Source: Polynucleobacter cosmopolitanus
GTDB lineage: Bacteria; Pseudomonadota; Gammaproteobacteria; Burkholderiales; Burkholderiaceae
Length of the DNA: 64,000 bases
Assembly (NCBI RefSeq): GCF_002224225.1
Contig: NZ_NJGG01000001.1
Span: 773,374 to 837,373 of the forward strand
Direction: 5' to 3'
Part shown: positions 8,178-15,452 of the stretch, one piece after another
Numbering within the stretch: the stretch's first letter is position 1
Layout of the letters: each line of letters opens with the position of its first letter
Position numbers and translations under genes: made by a program
Notes under the pieces: generated by a model
What the model was told of the DNA's origin: nothing
Database searches by the model: none
Seen by the model: only the letters and a program-made list of their open reading frames with translations

Positions 8178-8528
8178 TTACAACAATTGAACTCCGAAGT
8201 TTTTCATGAATTGGGCAAACAGTCCAAAGCAGATAACTGTTGCCACTACGCAAGAACTCATGGTCATCCAAAAGCCTAACTTTGGAAGCAAGTGTGGAAA
8301 TAGTAAAAACATTGGTAGGGTGGAAATCACATACCAGAAGGTGTAATAAGCGTGATTAGCTATCTTTTCTTCTGGCTGATTTTCAATGTAGAGCCAAGTC
8401 AGCGTGAGTAATGTTATCAAAGGAAGTGCGGCAATAAACCCGCCCAACTTATCACTGCGTTTGGCAACCTCAGAGATGAGCACAACCATTCCTGCTGTTA
8501 GTAAGTATTTGGTGATGATCCAAGCCAT
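8178..8528 (-). CDS. DUF3147 family membrane protein
   Basis: A 116-residue inner-membrane protein of the DUF3147 (GlpM-like) family with four predicted helices. Family marks are SEVAKRSDKLGGFIAALPLITLLTLTWLYIE near residues 20-50 and the HAYYTFWYVISTLPMFLLFPHLL segment. Function is unknown; such genes often lie beside metal-resistance genes. It is divergent from the copper operon with a 105-bp intergenic region, so the two may share a control region. No metal-binding cluster is obvious. Confidence 0.8.
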   Translation of the reverse strand: MAWIITKYLLTAGMVVLISEVAKRSDKLGGFIAALPLITLLTLTWLYIENQPEEKIANHAYYTFWYVISTLPMFLLFPHLLPKLGFWMTMSSCVVATVICFGLFAQFMKNFGVQLL

Positions 8529-8633
8529 AATGGCCCCTTAATGATTTAGAGTAAATAATGGCGAAAATTAATATTTAATAAGCAATATGTATTGCCTAAG
8601 CATTAAGTTAAAAATGGTGCTACAGTGATAAAT

Positions 8634-8978
8634 ATGTTGAGAAAGATATTTTTAATTTTGATGGTATCGCTTTTGCCAGTCCAGGCATGGGCGGGATTAG
8701 ACATGTCATTTAAACATCAAACTAATATGACTGGTGTGGCGGCACAAGAAATTTCTCATAATTGCCATCAAGCCTCAGCTTCAAATGAGGAGGGTGTCAA
8801 ACTAAGCGCTCAGTCCGAGGGTAATGGTTGTAACTCCTGCGCACTTTGTGTTGGATTTGGCTTCATCCCCACTCATTCCAGCTTCAATCAAATCACATTT
8901 ACTGCGTTTTTTAATTCCGGTAAGACTAGTTTTGCTAGTCGTGATGTCTCCGCTCTAATCAAACCACCCATCCTTTAA
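8634..8978 (+). CDS. Small secreted Cys/His-containing protein at head of copper operon
   Basis: A 114-residue protein with an N-terminal signal peptide (LRKIFLILMVSLLPVQAWAG). The mature part has HxxH- and Cys-type candidate metal ligands: NCHQAS, a CNSCALC cluster in the middle, and an HSS segment. In size, position and CxxCxxC character it resembles small periplasmic proteins of the CzcI/DUF2946 type found at the start of metal-resistance operons; exact family is not certain. The frame opens at GTG 8625, but the ATG at 8634 gives a cleaner signal peptide. It is 56 bp upstream of the TolC-like gene on the same strand. Confidence 0.6.
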   Translation: MLRKIFLILMVSLLPVQAWAGLDMSFKHQTNMTGVAAQEISHNCHQASASNEEGVKLSAQSEGNGCNSCALCVGFGFIPTHSSFNQITFTAFFNSGKTSFASRDVSALIKPPIL

Positions 8979-8996
8979 CTCTTCTAGCATAAGTCC

Positions 8997-9011
8997 GCCC
9001 AAAATTTGGGC
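8997..9011 (+). promoter_or_regulatory. Short palindromic hairpin between first two copper-operon genes
   Basis: GCCCAAA-A-TTTGGGC is a perfect palindrome followed by a weak T-rich stretch. It could attenuate or process the transcript between the small secreted protein and the TolC-like gene. Confidence 0.4.
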
Positions 9012-9034
9012 TTGATTCTTATTGGAGAGTTAAA

Positions 9035-10006
9035 TTGAAAAAAATTGTTATTGCTGTACTGAGTCTTGCTATATCTCAGGCATTTGCTAATCCATCTTCA
9101 TGGATTGAGCAAAACAAACTTGTTGGTGAGATAGGAGGTTGGAGGGTTTACTCAAAGGATCAGGTCTCACGCGAGAGCCCTGCCAATCAAAATGTATTTA
9201 CTTTGAACCAGGCAATTGAGAGAGCATTAAATCAACAGCTTGATTGGACTAATTATCTTCGTGGCTCCGAGTCAACATCTGACTACTATCTCTTAACGCC
9301 TGCGCAACGCTCAGCGTTACAAAAGCGTTCGTCAATTATTTACGAGACGACCAAGTCATATTATGAGCTGGTAGCGCTCAAAGAAAAGCTGATACATATG
9401 GAAGATGTTCTTGATGCTGTAGAGGCGGCGTCTGAGCTCAGTGCTCGTATGTACAAGGTTGGGAATATTAATGAGCTGGCGCTTTTAAAGCAGAACAAGG
9501 CTTTATACAAAAAAAGGCTTGAATACAAAGCATTACAGGGCAAATATCTAGAAGCAAAGGAGCGTTTAATTCAGCGCATGAACTTTGATAGTCGCGATGT
9601 CAGAGTGGATGTTGATGCTCGCTTACCAGAACCGCCCAAAGAGCAAAGAAAGTTAAGCGCTAAAGAGTTAAAAGCCATTGGACTAGGGGACATCAATAAT
9701 CCAGAGTCAGTAAAAACTCGCTCAACAGCGCGCCTCTCTTACGAAGGCTATTTAGAAAAATATCAGGGCGTTAAATCATATAAAGAAGAAATCTTACCAA
9801 CTCAGAAGAAAATTTCTGAAGAGAATTTACTGAGATACAACGGCATGCTCATTGATGTGTTTCATTTGCTAGAAGATGTAGAAACTCAAAGTAAAACTGT
9901 GATGGACTATATCGATGTGAATACAGCTTTTTTAATTCAGTCTGCTCGATTAGACAAAGATCTAATGGATGTCCAGATGGATTTCTCAAATATTAATGTG
10001 AGGTAA
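9035..10006 (+). CDS. TolC-like outer-membrane protein, unusually short
   Basis: A 323-residue protein with a signal peptide (KKIVIAVLSLAISQAFA) and long alpha-helical stretches typical of the TolC/OEP family (residues 95-190 and 235-310). Normal TolC-type exporters exceed 400 residues and hold two repeats, each with beta-barrel strands. Here the second repeat is cut down: after LPEPPKEQRKLSAKELKAIG the protein jumps to a helix, and a barrel-forming segment is not evident. It may be a specialised partner rather than a full exit duct. The multicopper oxidase starts 4 bp after its stop, so the genes form one operon. Confidence 0.68.
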   Translation: MKKIVIAVLSLAISQAFANPSSWIEQNKLVGEIGGWRVYSKDQVSRESPANQNVFTLNQAIERALNQQLDWTNYLRGSESTSDYYLLTPAQRSALQKRSSIIYETTKSYYELVALKEKLIHMEDVLDAVEAASELSARMYKVGNINELALLKQNKALYKKRLEYKALQGKYLEAKERLIQRMNFDSRDVRVDVDARLPEPPKEQRKLSAKELKAIGLGDINNPESVKTRSTARLSYEGYLEKYQGVKSYKEEILPTQKKISEENLLRYNGMLIDVFHLLEDVETQSKTVMDYIDVNTAFLIQSARLDKDLMDVQMDFSNINVR

Positions 10007-10009
10007 TCA

Positions 10010-11413
10010 ATGAACACACGTAGAAAATTTTTAACTGGGGCGGCAGTGACAATGGCTGCGGCTGGTGTAAGTCGTCATGCTTTAGCGGGTTTGCCTGAGC
10101 CAGTAATCCAAAATAGCCCAAATACACAGAAACCATTGATACCTAATAGTGGCCGAGACTACAACCCAGTTGTGACTTTAAATGGATGGACCTTGCCATG
10201 GAGAATGAAGAATGGCGTTAAAGAATTCCATCTTGTTGCTGAGCCTGTAGTGCGAGAAATGGCGCCAGGGTTTAAAGCACATTTATGGGGATATAACGGA
10301 CAGTCGCCTGGCCCAACAATTGAGGTTGTTGAAGGCGATAAGGTAAGAATATTTGTTACTAATAAGCTACCAGAGCACACATCAGTTCATTGGCACGGCC
10401 AGCGTTTGCCAAATGGCATGGATGGTGTAGCTGGTTTAAATCAGCCAGCCATTCCATCAGGCAAAACTTTCGTTTATGAATTTACCGCTCGGCGTCCTGG
10501 GACGTTTATGTACCACCCGCATGCCGATGAGATGACTCAAATGGCGATGGGCATGATGGGTTTTTGGGTAACGCATCCAAAAGTCAAGAATCCCGACATT
10601 GATGAAGTTAATCGTGATTTTTGTTTTCTGTTAAGCGCTTACGATATCGATCCAGGAAGCTTCACCCCAAAACCAGCAACCATGCTCGACTTTAATATCT
10701 GGTCATGGAATAGCAGAGTCTTTCCTGGAATAGATACATTGAATGTTCGATTAAATGACAAGGTTCGGATTCGTGTTGGTAATTTGACAATGACAAACCA
10801 TCCAATACATCTTCATGGCCATGAATTTCAAATTACGGGCACAGATGGTGGGCCGACTCCAAAAGCAAGTCGTTGGTATGAAGTTACGGCTGATGTTGCT
10901 GTAGGGCAGATGCGCCAAATTGAATTCTTAGCAGATGAAGAGGGAGATTGGGCATTTCATTGCCATAAAAGCCATCACACTATGAATGCGATGGGTCACG
11001 ATATGGCAAATTTAATTGGGGTTGATCACCGCGGATTAGCTGGAAAGATAAAAAAAATTATTCCAGACTACATGGCTATGGGTGAGCGAGGTATGGCTGA
11101 CATGACTGAGATGGAGATGCCATTACCTGTTAATACCATTCCAATGATGACGGGTGATGGCCCTTATGGCTCGCTTGAAATGGGTGGCATGTTTACTGTA
11201 TTAAAGGTTCGGAAAGATCAAGCGCCTAACGACTATAAAAATTCTGGTTGGTTTAAACAGCCAGCAGGCACTAGGGCGTATGAGTGGAAGGGCGCCATGC
11301 CCGCAGCCAAGCGCAGTAATAATGCTGGCGAATCAGCGATGAATCGCGTTCAACCCAAACCCGAGGTAGAAGTACAGGTTAAAAAGCCAGGTACTAATAA
11401 TCACAAACACTAG
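10010..11413 (+). CDS. Multicopper oxidase, periplasmic (copper-resistance type)
   Basis: The 467 residues begin with a Tat signal (NTRRKFLTGAAVTMAAAG) and contain all four copper-binding motifs: HWHGQ near residue 126, HPHAD near 168, HPIHLHGHEF near 263 and HCHKSHHTMNAMGH near 323. The three cupredoxin domains are followed by a Met-rich stretch (residues 350-400: MAMGERGMADMTEMEM), a usual Cu(I)-binding feature of copper-tolerance oxidases. It probably oxidises toxic Cu(I) to Cu(II) in the periplasm. It sits between TolC-like and cupredoxin genes, which supports copper as substrate. Whether it is CopA- or CueO-like by ancestry cannot be settled by eye. Confidence 0.92.
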   Translation: MNTRRKFLTGAAVTMAAAGVSRHALAGLPEPVIQNSPNTQKPLIPNSGRDYNPVVTLNGWTLPWRMKNGVKEFHLVAEPVVREMAPGFKAHLWGYNGQSPGPTIEVVEGDKVRIFVTNKLPEHTSVHWHGQRLPNGMDGVAGLNQPAIPSGKTFVYEFTARRPGTFMYHPHADEMTQMAMGMMGFWVTHPKVKNPDIDEVNRDFCFLLSAYDIDPGSFTPKPATMLDFNIWSWNSRVFPGIDTLNVRLNDKVRIRVGNLTMTNHPIHLHGHEFQITGTDGGPTPKASRWYEVTADVAVGQMRQIEFLADEEGDWAFHCHKSHHTMNAMGHDMANLIGVDHRGLAGKIKKIIPDYMAMGERGMADMTEMEMPLPVNTIPMMTGDGPYGSLEMGGMFTVLKVRKDQAPNDYKNSGWFKQPAGTRAYEWKGAMPAAKRSNNAGESAMNRVQPKPEVEVQVKKPGTNNHKH

Positions 11414-11422
11414 GAGCAAAAA

Positions 11423-11899
11423 ATGAAAATAATTTATTTAATGATTGGTTTAGCAATATCTCAGCTTAGCTTTGCTCATGGGGATCAGCATAAAAAAATG
11501 AATCAACAGGCATCCTTTCAACAAGAGGAGTGGGGTATTGGCGGCACAAAGAATGAAGTGAATCGAACTATTGCTATATCAATGGGCGATGATATGAAAT
11601 TTAAGCCAGAAAAAATCAATATCAAGGCTGGTGAAACTATACGCTTTGAAATTAAAAATAACGGAAAGCTGTTACACGAAATGGTAATTGGCACAAAGCA
11701 AGTGCTTGATAAGCATGCCGAGATGATGGTAAAGCATCCCAATATGGAGCATGATGAACCCTACATGGCACATATCTCACCTGGTAAAAAAGGTGAAATT
11801 ATTTGGAAATTTAATCGTGCTGGAAGTTTTGATTTTGCTTGCTTGATTACCGGGCACTATCAGGCTGGAATGGTTGGAAAGATTGAGGTACAGCAATGA
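11423..11899 (+). CDS. Cupredoxin family periplasmic copper protein
   Basis: A 158-residue exported protein (signal peptide KIIYLMIGLAISQLSFA) with a plastocyanin/azurin-like fold. The type-1 copper ligands appear in order: His in NGKLLHEMVIG near 93, then Cys, His and Met in FACLITGHYQAGMVG near 140-149. A GDQHKK stretch after the signal and a Met/His-rich loop (HAEMMVKHPNMEHDEPYMAH) may bind extra copper. It likely shuttles copper or electrons for the oxidase, 9 bp upstream. Its stop overlaps the next gene (ATGA). Confidence 0.88.
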   Translation: MKIIYLMIGLAISQLSFAHGDQHKKMNQQASFQQEEWGIGGTKNEVNRTIAISMGDDMKFKPEKINIKAGETIRFEIKNNGKLLHEMVIGTKQVLDKHAEMMVKHPNMEHDEPYMAHISPGKKGEIIWKFNRAGSFDFACLITGHYQAGMVGKIEVQQ

Positions 11900-12174
11900 A
11901 AAAAATAATAACCTTAATGATGTGTTTAGTAAGTTTTGCTGTTGGAGCTACCGAGTGGACTAAGGGCGAAATTCGTCGTGTTGATGCTGAAAATAAGAAA
12001 GTCACCATCAAGCATGAGGAAATTAAAAGTCTTGATATGGCGCCGATGTCCATGGTTTTTAATGTTGAGACTACAGAAGTTTTAAAGGGAGTTAACCCTG
12101 GAGATCAAGTTGAATTTGTAGCTGAGCAAAAGGGAACAAAACTATTCGCAAAGCAGCTTAGAAAAATTCCGTAG
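11896..12174 (+). CDS. CusF-like periplasmic copper-binding protein
   Basis: A 92-residue protein with a signal peptide and the small OB-like domain of CusF/CopK-type copper chaperones (GEIRRVDAENKKVTIKHEEI...MAPMSMVFNV). Of the CusF ligands, the His (KHEE) and the two Met residues (MAPMSM) are present, but the tryptophan that caps Cu(I) in E. coli CusF is replaced (SLDMAP). This is common in stand-alone homologues. Its start overlaps the cupredoxin stop by 4 bp, so the two are probably made together and pass copper between periplasmic partners. Confidence 0.85.
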   Translation: MKKIITLMMCLVSFAVGATEWTKGEIRRVDAENKKVTIKHEEIKSLDMAPMSMVFNVETTEVLKGVNPGDQVEFVAEQKGTKLFAKQLRKIP

Positions 12175-12183
12175 GAGGCCTAA

Positions 12184-12678
12184 TTGAATTTAATTAAAGA
12201 TGAAGTGATGAATACTGTTAGATTAGTAAATCAGCAAAGAAGACTTATTTCATTTGGCTTAGTTTTATTACCTACATTGAGTTTTGCCGTGATAGAGAAG
12301 CCCTTAATTACAATGTGGAAAAGCCCAACTTGTGGATGCTGTAAAGATTGGGCGGCGTACTTAGAAAAAAATGGCTTTCATGTAAAGGCAATTGATATCG
12401 GCAATACTGAAATGCGCCAAAAGCTGGGGATGCCAGTTCAGTTTGGCTCATGCCATACTGCCCAAATCAATGGTTATGTCATTGAAGGACATGTTCCTGT
12501 CCGAGAAATTAAGCGCCTGCTAGCAGAAAAGCCAAAGGTATTGGGTTTAGCGGTTCCAGCAATGCCTTTGGGATCTCCTGGCATGGATGGTCCAGAGTAC
12601 AAAGGCAAGAAGGATCCATACGATGTTCTATTAATTGGGCTGAATGGCGAGCATTCTGTCTATCAGTCCTACAGGTAG
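12184..12678 (+). CDS. DUF411 family periplasmic metal-binding protein
   Basis: DUF411 proteins occur in copper-resistance operons and are thought to bind metal. Here a signal-like hydrophobic stretch (SFGLVLLPTLSFA) precedes the conserved MWKSPTCGCCKDWAAYLEKNGF motif with its CGCC cluster, followed by SCHTAQINGYVIEGHVP, both family signatures, and a C-terminal PGSPGMDGPE-like segment. The start is a TTG at 12184: AGGAGG at 12173-12178 stands exactly 5 nt upstream, while the in-frame ATG at 12208 has no ribosome-binding site. Length 164 residues. It is the last gene of the copper operon. Confidence 0.85.
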   Translation: MNLIKDEVMNTVRLVNQQRRLISFGLVLLPTLSFAVIEKPLITMWKSPTCGCCKDWAAYLEKNGFHVKAIDIGNTEMRQKLGMPVQFGSCHTAQINGYVIEGHVPVREIKRLLAEKPKVLGLAVPAMPLGSPGMDGPEYKGKKDPYDVLLIGLNGEHSVYQSYR

Positions 12679-12731
12679 ATTGATATCCAAGACTCTGGCT
12701 TAGTATCGATTAAATAGACGCTTACTGAAAC

Positions 12732-12746
12732 GTCGTTTAAAACGAC
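12732..12746. repeat. Palindrome GTCGTTT-A-AAACGAC
   Basis: Second perfect copy of the palindrome seen at 8157-8171 (central base differs), followed directly by ATTACAA. It lies 54 bp after the end of the copper operon. Confidence 0.6.
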
Positions 12747-12939
12747 ATTACAAGACACTATGGTGGTTGACTGGAGGGGTGTGGCAACACAATCTATACA
12801 CACAGAAAAATTGCCCCTCGCAAGATTCTGATTTCATTGCTAAATTTGACCGGCACAAGGACGCACAATTTTTAGACAAGTCGAGACTGGTGACTCAAGC
12901 CCTTGAAATCAAAGCGAAAGCGGTCTATCGGAGGATATT

Positions 12940-12982
12940 TGAAAATCCTTGTGTCGGTGGTTCGATGCCGCCCCAGGCCATC
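12940..12982 (+). pseudogene. tRNA-Phe 3' remnant (copy C), degenerate
   Basis: Forty-three bases matching tRNA-Phe remnant A from the anticodon (TGAAAATCC) to CCA, with three substitutions, one of which changes the final CCA to TCA. The T-stem pairing is damaged, so it is older or unselected. It marks the border between the copper module and the RND efflux module. Unlike A and B, no clear terminator follows. Confidence 0.82.
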
Positions 12983-13183
12983 AAAATATCAAAACCACTT
13001 TCAGCCGATTTTTAAAGATTTGAACTCTTTAAAGAAGTGCTAATCTGTTACACATTTCTTAACAGAGATTAATAAGGCTTTTAGACCCGAGCCTTTAAAG
13101 GTGAAGATTTCTGAAATTAAAGCCATTTTAGATATGTGGGAATGCTTCGAACAAAAAAACTAGAAATATGTTTTAATTACGTT

Positions 13184-13516
13184 ATGAGAAACATTGCGAT
13201 ATCGCTAGTCGTGCTAGCGTTGTCAACTCAGACATCGTTTGCAGCAATTACCAGTTACTGTCATCAAGAACCAGTAACTGGCACTCAACTTGCGCACTAT
13301 GATCATGACAGCAAGAGTAAGGAAACTTCAAACTTAAGTAAATCAACTGACTCAGACTGCAATGTTTGCCATCTTGCGCATTCATTTTTAATACCGCACA
13401 CAGCTGATTATGTAATTAATGTGCCTGAGTTTATCTATCCAGAATATCGCTCTAGCTACTTAAGAGCTATTTCACTCGACCCTCCTGAAAAACCAAATTG
13501 GTTAACCCTCGCCTAA
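13184..13516 (+). CDS. CzcI-like small periplasmic metal-binding protein
   Basis: A 110-residue exported protein with signal peptide (RNIAISLVVLALSTQTSFA), then SYCHQE, a His/Asp-rich stretch (HYDHDS) and a CNVCHLAH cluster. That order matches CzcI-family proteins, which stand at the head of cobalt-zinc-cadmium efflux operons and are believed to regulate or tune them. The open frame reaches a GTG at 13136, but the ATG at 13184 gives a proper signal peptide. Between it and the CzcC-like gene lies a pair of alternative hairpins. Confidence 0.75.
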   Translation: MRNIAISLVVLALSTQTSFAAITSYCHQEPVTGTQLAHYDHDSKSKETSNLSKSTDSDCNVCHLAHSFLIPHTADYVINVPEFIYPEYRSSYLRAISLDPPEKPNWLTLA

Positions 13517-13557
13517 GTTAGCGAGGGTAAATCTTATCTTTTAAGGCCTCGCTAACT
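13505..13557 (+). promoter_or_regulatory. Two mutually exclusive hairpins, possible attenuator
   Basis: Hairpin 1 pairs ACCCTCGC (13505-13512) with GCGAGGGT (13521-13528). Hairpin 2 pairs AGTTAGCGAGG (13516-13526) with CCTCGCTAACT (13547-13557), an 11-bp perfect match. They share 13521-13526, so only one can form. Hairpin 1 spans the czcI-like stop codon, so ribosomes ending there would disturb it. Confidence 0.55.
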
Positions 13558-13585
13558 CTATTTTGAATAATCAAATGGAGTTTTT

Positions 13586-14869
13586 ATGTTGCGAGAGTAC
13601 TCAAGCGTATTTAGAAGTTGCGCGTATTTAATAGCCGGTCTATTTTTTTCACAAATCTCAGCGTTTGCTTATGCAGATGTGGGTGGATTAAATCGTTTTG
13701 ACCTAAAAGCATTCTACAATTCTGCCTGGGAGCGCCAGCCAGAATTCAAAACTTTTCAATACAAGATTGATTCAGCAATCGCGAAGCAGAAAGTTGCCAG
13801 TAGTTTTTTGGCAAGTCCAGCTTCAATTGAATTTTCTCAAAAAACCGACAAAGCAAATAATAATTTAGGCATGAGTGAAACTGTTATTGGCCTAGGATTT
13901 CCCCTTTGGTTGTGGAATGAGAGATCAAGCTCAGTTAATTTGGCAAACGCTGAATATAAAAAATTGATGTCTCAATATTATTTAAGTCAATTAAAAGTTG
14001 CTGCTGAAGTAAGAGATGCGTATTGGAGTTATCAAAAAACCAAATTAGAGAATGATTTGGCTCATAGTAGATTTGAAAACACAAAAACTTTAGCAATTGA
14101 TGTGGAAAAAAGATTTAAAGCTGGGGATTTAGCCAGGGCAGACTTGCATCAGGCAAATGGGGCATTGGCAACTGCAGAGTTAAATTTAGAGGAAGCAACG
14201 GCTAATTTAATTAATGCTGAACAAAGGATAAAAACACTACTTGGTACCGAAAAGTTTCAAAAAATTAAATTGGATATTGTTTTAAAAAATACGGAGCCAC
14301 TCCCCAAGGTTCCGGAAAACTTTTCCAGTTTAGATGCTAGTTTGCCAATTGTTATAGCCCTTATTGATCAATTGGATGTGGCGAAAAGAGCGGTCGAATT
14401 GGTTCAATCAAAAACACGCACATCTCCTGAGTTGCAAATTTTGAGCTCAAAAGGTCGAGAGGTTTATGGTTCTCCATATCAACAATCAATCACTGTCGGA
14501 ATAAAAATCCCGTTTGGATCTTCTGCTGTAAATGCAGATCGATTGGCATCTGCAACTGCTGAAATGGTTGACTCAGAAATTAAGCTTGCATACGAAAGGG
14601 AGTCTGCATTAAGTAATGTGGAGTCAAACGTAACCTTGGTTAAATCAGCACAGATAAAGCTTGATGCGGCCAATAAAAGATCAACTCTTGCAAATGAAAC
14701 ACGTCAATTTTTTGATAAATCATTTCGATATGGGGAGACTGATTTGCCAACTAGATTGAGAATTGAATTGGAAGCTGTTGATGCTAACAAACAAGCGGTG
14801 ATTGCCAAAATCAATTACGCCATTTCTGTTTCAAATTTAAGGCAGGCGCTTGGCCTGCTACCAGAGTAA
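13586..14869 (+). CDS. CzcC-like outer-membrane efflux protein (TolC family)
   Basis: A 427-residue protein with a signal peptide (residues 1-30, ending in AFAYA) and the usual two-repeat TolC/OEP layout: coiled-coil helices near 130-210 (YWSYQKTKLENDLAHSRF, FKAGDLARADLHQANGALATAELNLEEA) and 320-425 (FGETDLPTRLRIELEAVDANKQ). It is the outer-membrane exit of a tripartite RND pump. The genes downstream supply the adaptor and permease in the usual CBA order. No N-terminal lipobox cysteine is evident. Confidence 0.85.
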   Translation: MLREYSSVFRSCAYLIAGLFFSQISAFAYADVGGLNRFDLKAFYNSAWERQPEFKTFQYKIDSAIAKQKVASSFLASPASIEFSQKTDKANNNLGMSETVIGLGFPLWLWNERSSSVNLANAEYKKLMSQYYLSQLKVAAEVRDAYWSYQKTKLENDLAHSRFENTKTLAIDVEKRFKAGDLARADLHQANGALATAELNLEEATANLINAEQRIKTLLGTEKFQKIKLDIVLKNTEPLPKVPENFSSLDASLPIVIALIDQLDVAKRAVELVQSKTRTSPELQILSSKGREVYGSPYQQSITVGIKIPFGSSAVNADRLASATAEMVDSEIKLAYERESALSNVESNVTLVKSAQIKLDAANKRSTLANETRQFFDKSFRYGETDLPTRLRIELEAVDANKQAVIAKINYAISVSNLRQALGLLPE

Positions 14870-14879
14870 AGGCTCGATC

Positions 14880-15452
14880 ATGAATATCATTACTAAAAAC
14901 TTAATACGACTCTGTTCATCACTGCTCTTTTTTACTGTTGGATCACTAGCTTATGCGGGTCCAGGGCATGATCATGGGGAGGAAAAAACCGCAGTTCACT
15001 CAACCATTAAGAAACCAAAATTTTATATGGAATCTGAGTTATATGAGGTTGTCGGCACCATTGATGGAAAGAATATTGTCATTTTTATTGACGACTATCT
15101 GACAAACAGAAAAGTTTCAGAAGCCGAATTAACACTTAACGTCGATGATCAAGCCATTAAATTGGTTAAAGCTGTGAATGACACATATCAAGGAAATCTT
15201 TCCAGTCCGGTAGGAAAAAAATCTCTATCTATAACTTTATCTGTAAAAGATAAGGATGTTGATGACATTTTGATCACCACATATGACCCGACAGATCACG
15301 ATGTTTTAAAGATTTTTAGATGGTGGTATTGGTCTCTTTGGCTAATATCCTCGATGACTCTTATCGCAATGCTTTTTATCGGCTTTAGAGAAAAGCAAAG
15401 ATTGATCACTGCTTATAAAAAGCTAATTAACTTCATTAAGGAGCGGAAATGA
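14880..15452 (+). CDS. Membrane-anchored periplasmic protein resembling the N-terminal domain of CzcB adaptors
   Basis: A 190-residue protein: signal peptide (residues 1-25), a GPGHDHGEE stretch able to bind metal, a beta-rich domain (ESELYEVVGTIDGKNIVIFIDDYLTNRKVSEAELTLNV... ), a membrane helix (WWYWSLWLISSMTLIAMLFIGF) and a short basic cytoplasmic tail. Similar beta domains are often fused to the front of heavy-metal CzcB adaptors; here it is a separate gene and the neighbouring adaptor lacks it. The start is the ATG at 14880 rather than the TTG at 14850. Its stop overlaps the adaptor start (ATGA). The domain relation is from memory of family patterns, not a search. Confidence 0.55.
   Translation: MNIITKNLIRLCSSLLFFTVGSLAYAGPGHDHGEEKTAVHSTIKKPKFYMESELYEVVGTIDGKNIVIFIDDYLTNRKVSEAELTLNVDDQAIKLVKAVNDTYQGNLSSPVGKKSLSITLSVKDKDVDDILITTYDPTDHDVLKIFRWWYWSLWLISSMTLIAMLFIGFREKQRLITAYKKLINFIKERK

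Larger units (their letters stand above)
12679..13183. other. 505-bp gene-free stretch between the two metal operons
   Basis: No convincing gene. It holds a palindrome (12732-12746), a tRNA-Phe remnant (12940-12982) and an A+T-rich run before the czcI-like gene that may contain its promoter. An open frame at 12767-13015 runs across the tRNA remnant and is not believed. Confidence 0.7.

Noticed and set aside
12767-13015. 82-residue open frame between the metal operons
   Set aside because: It runs through the tRNA-Phe remnant C, has no ribosome-binding site and no protein-like pattern.
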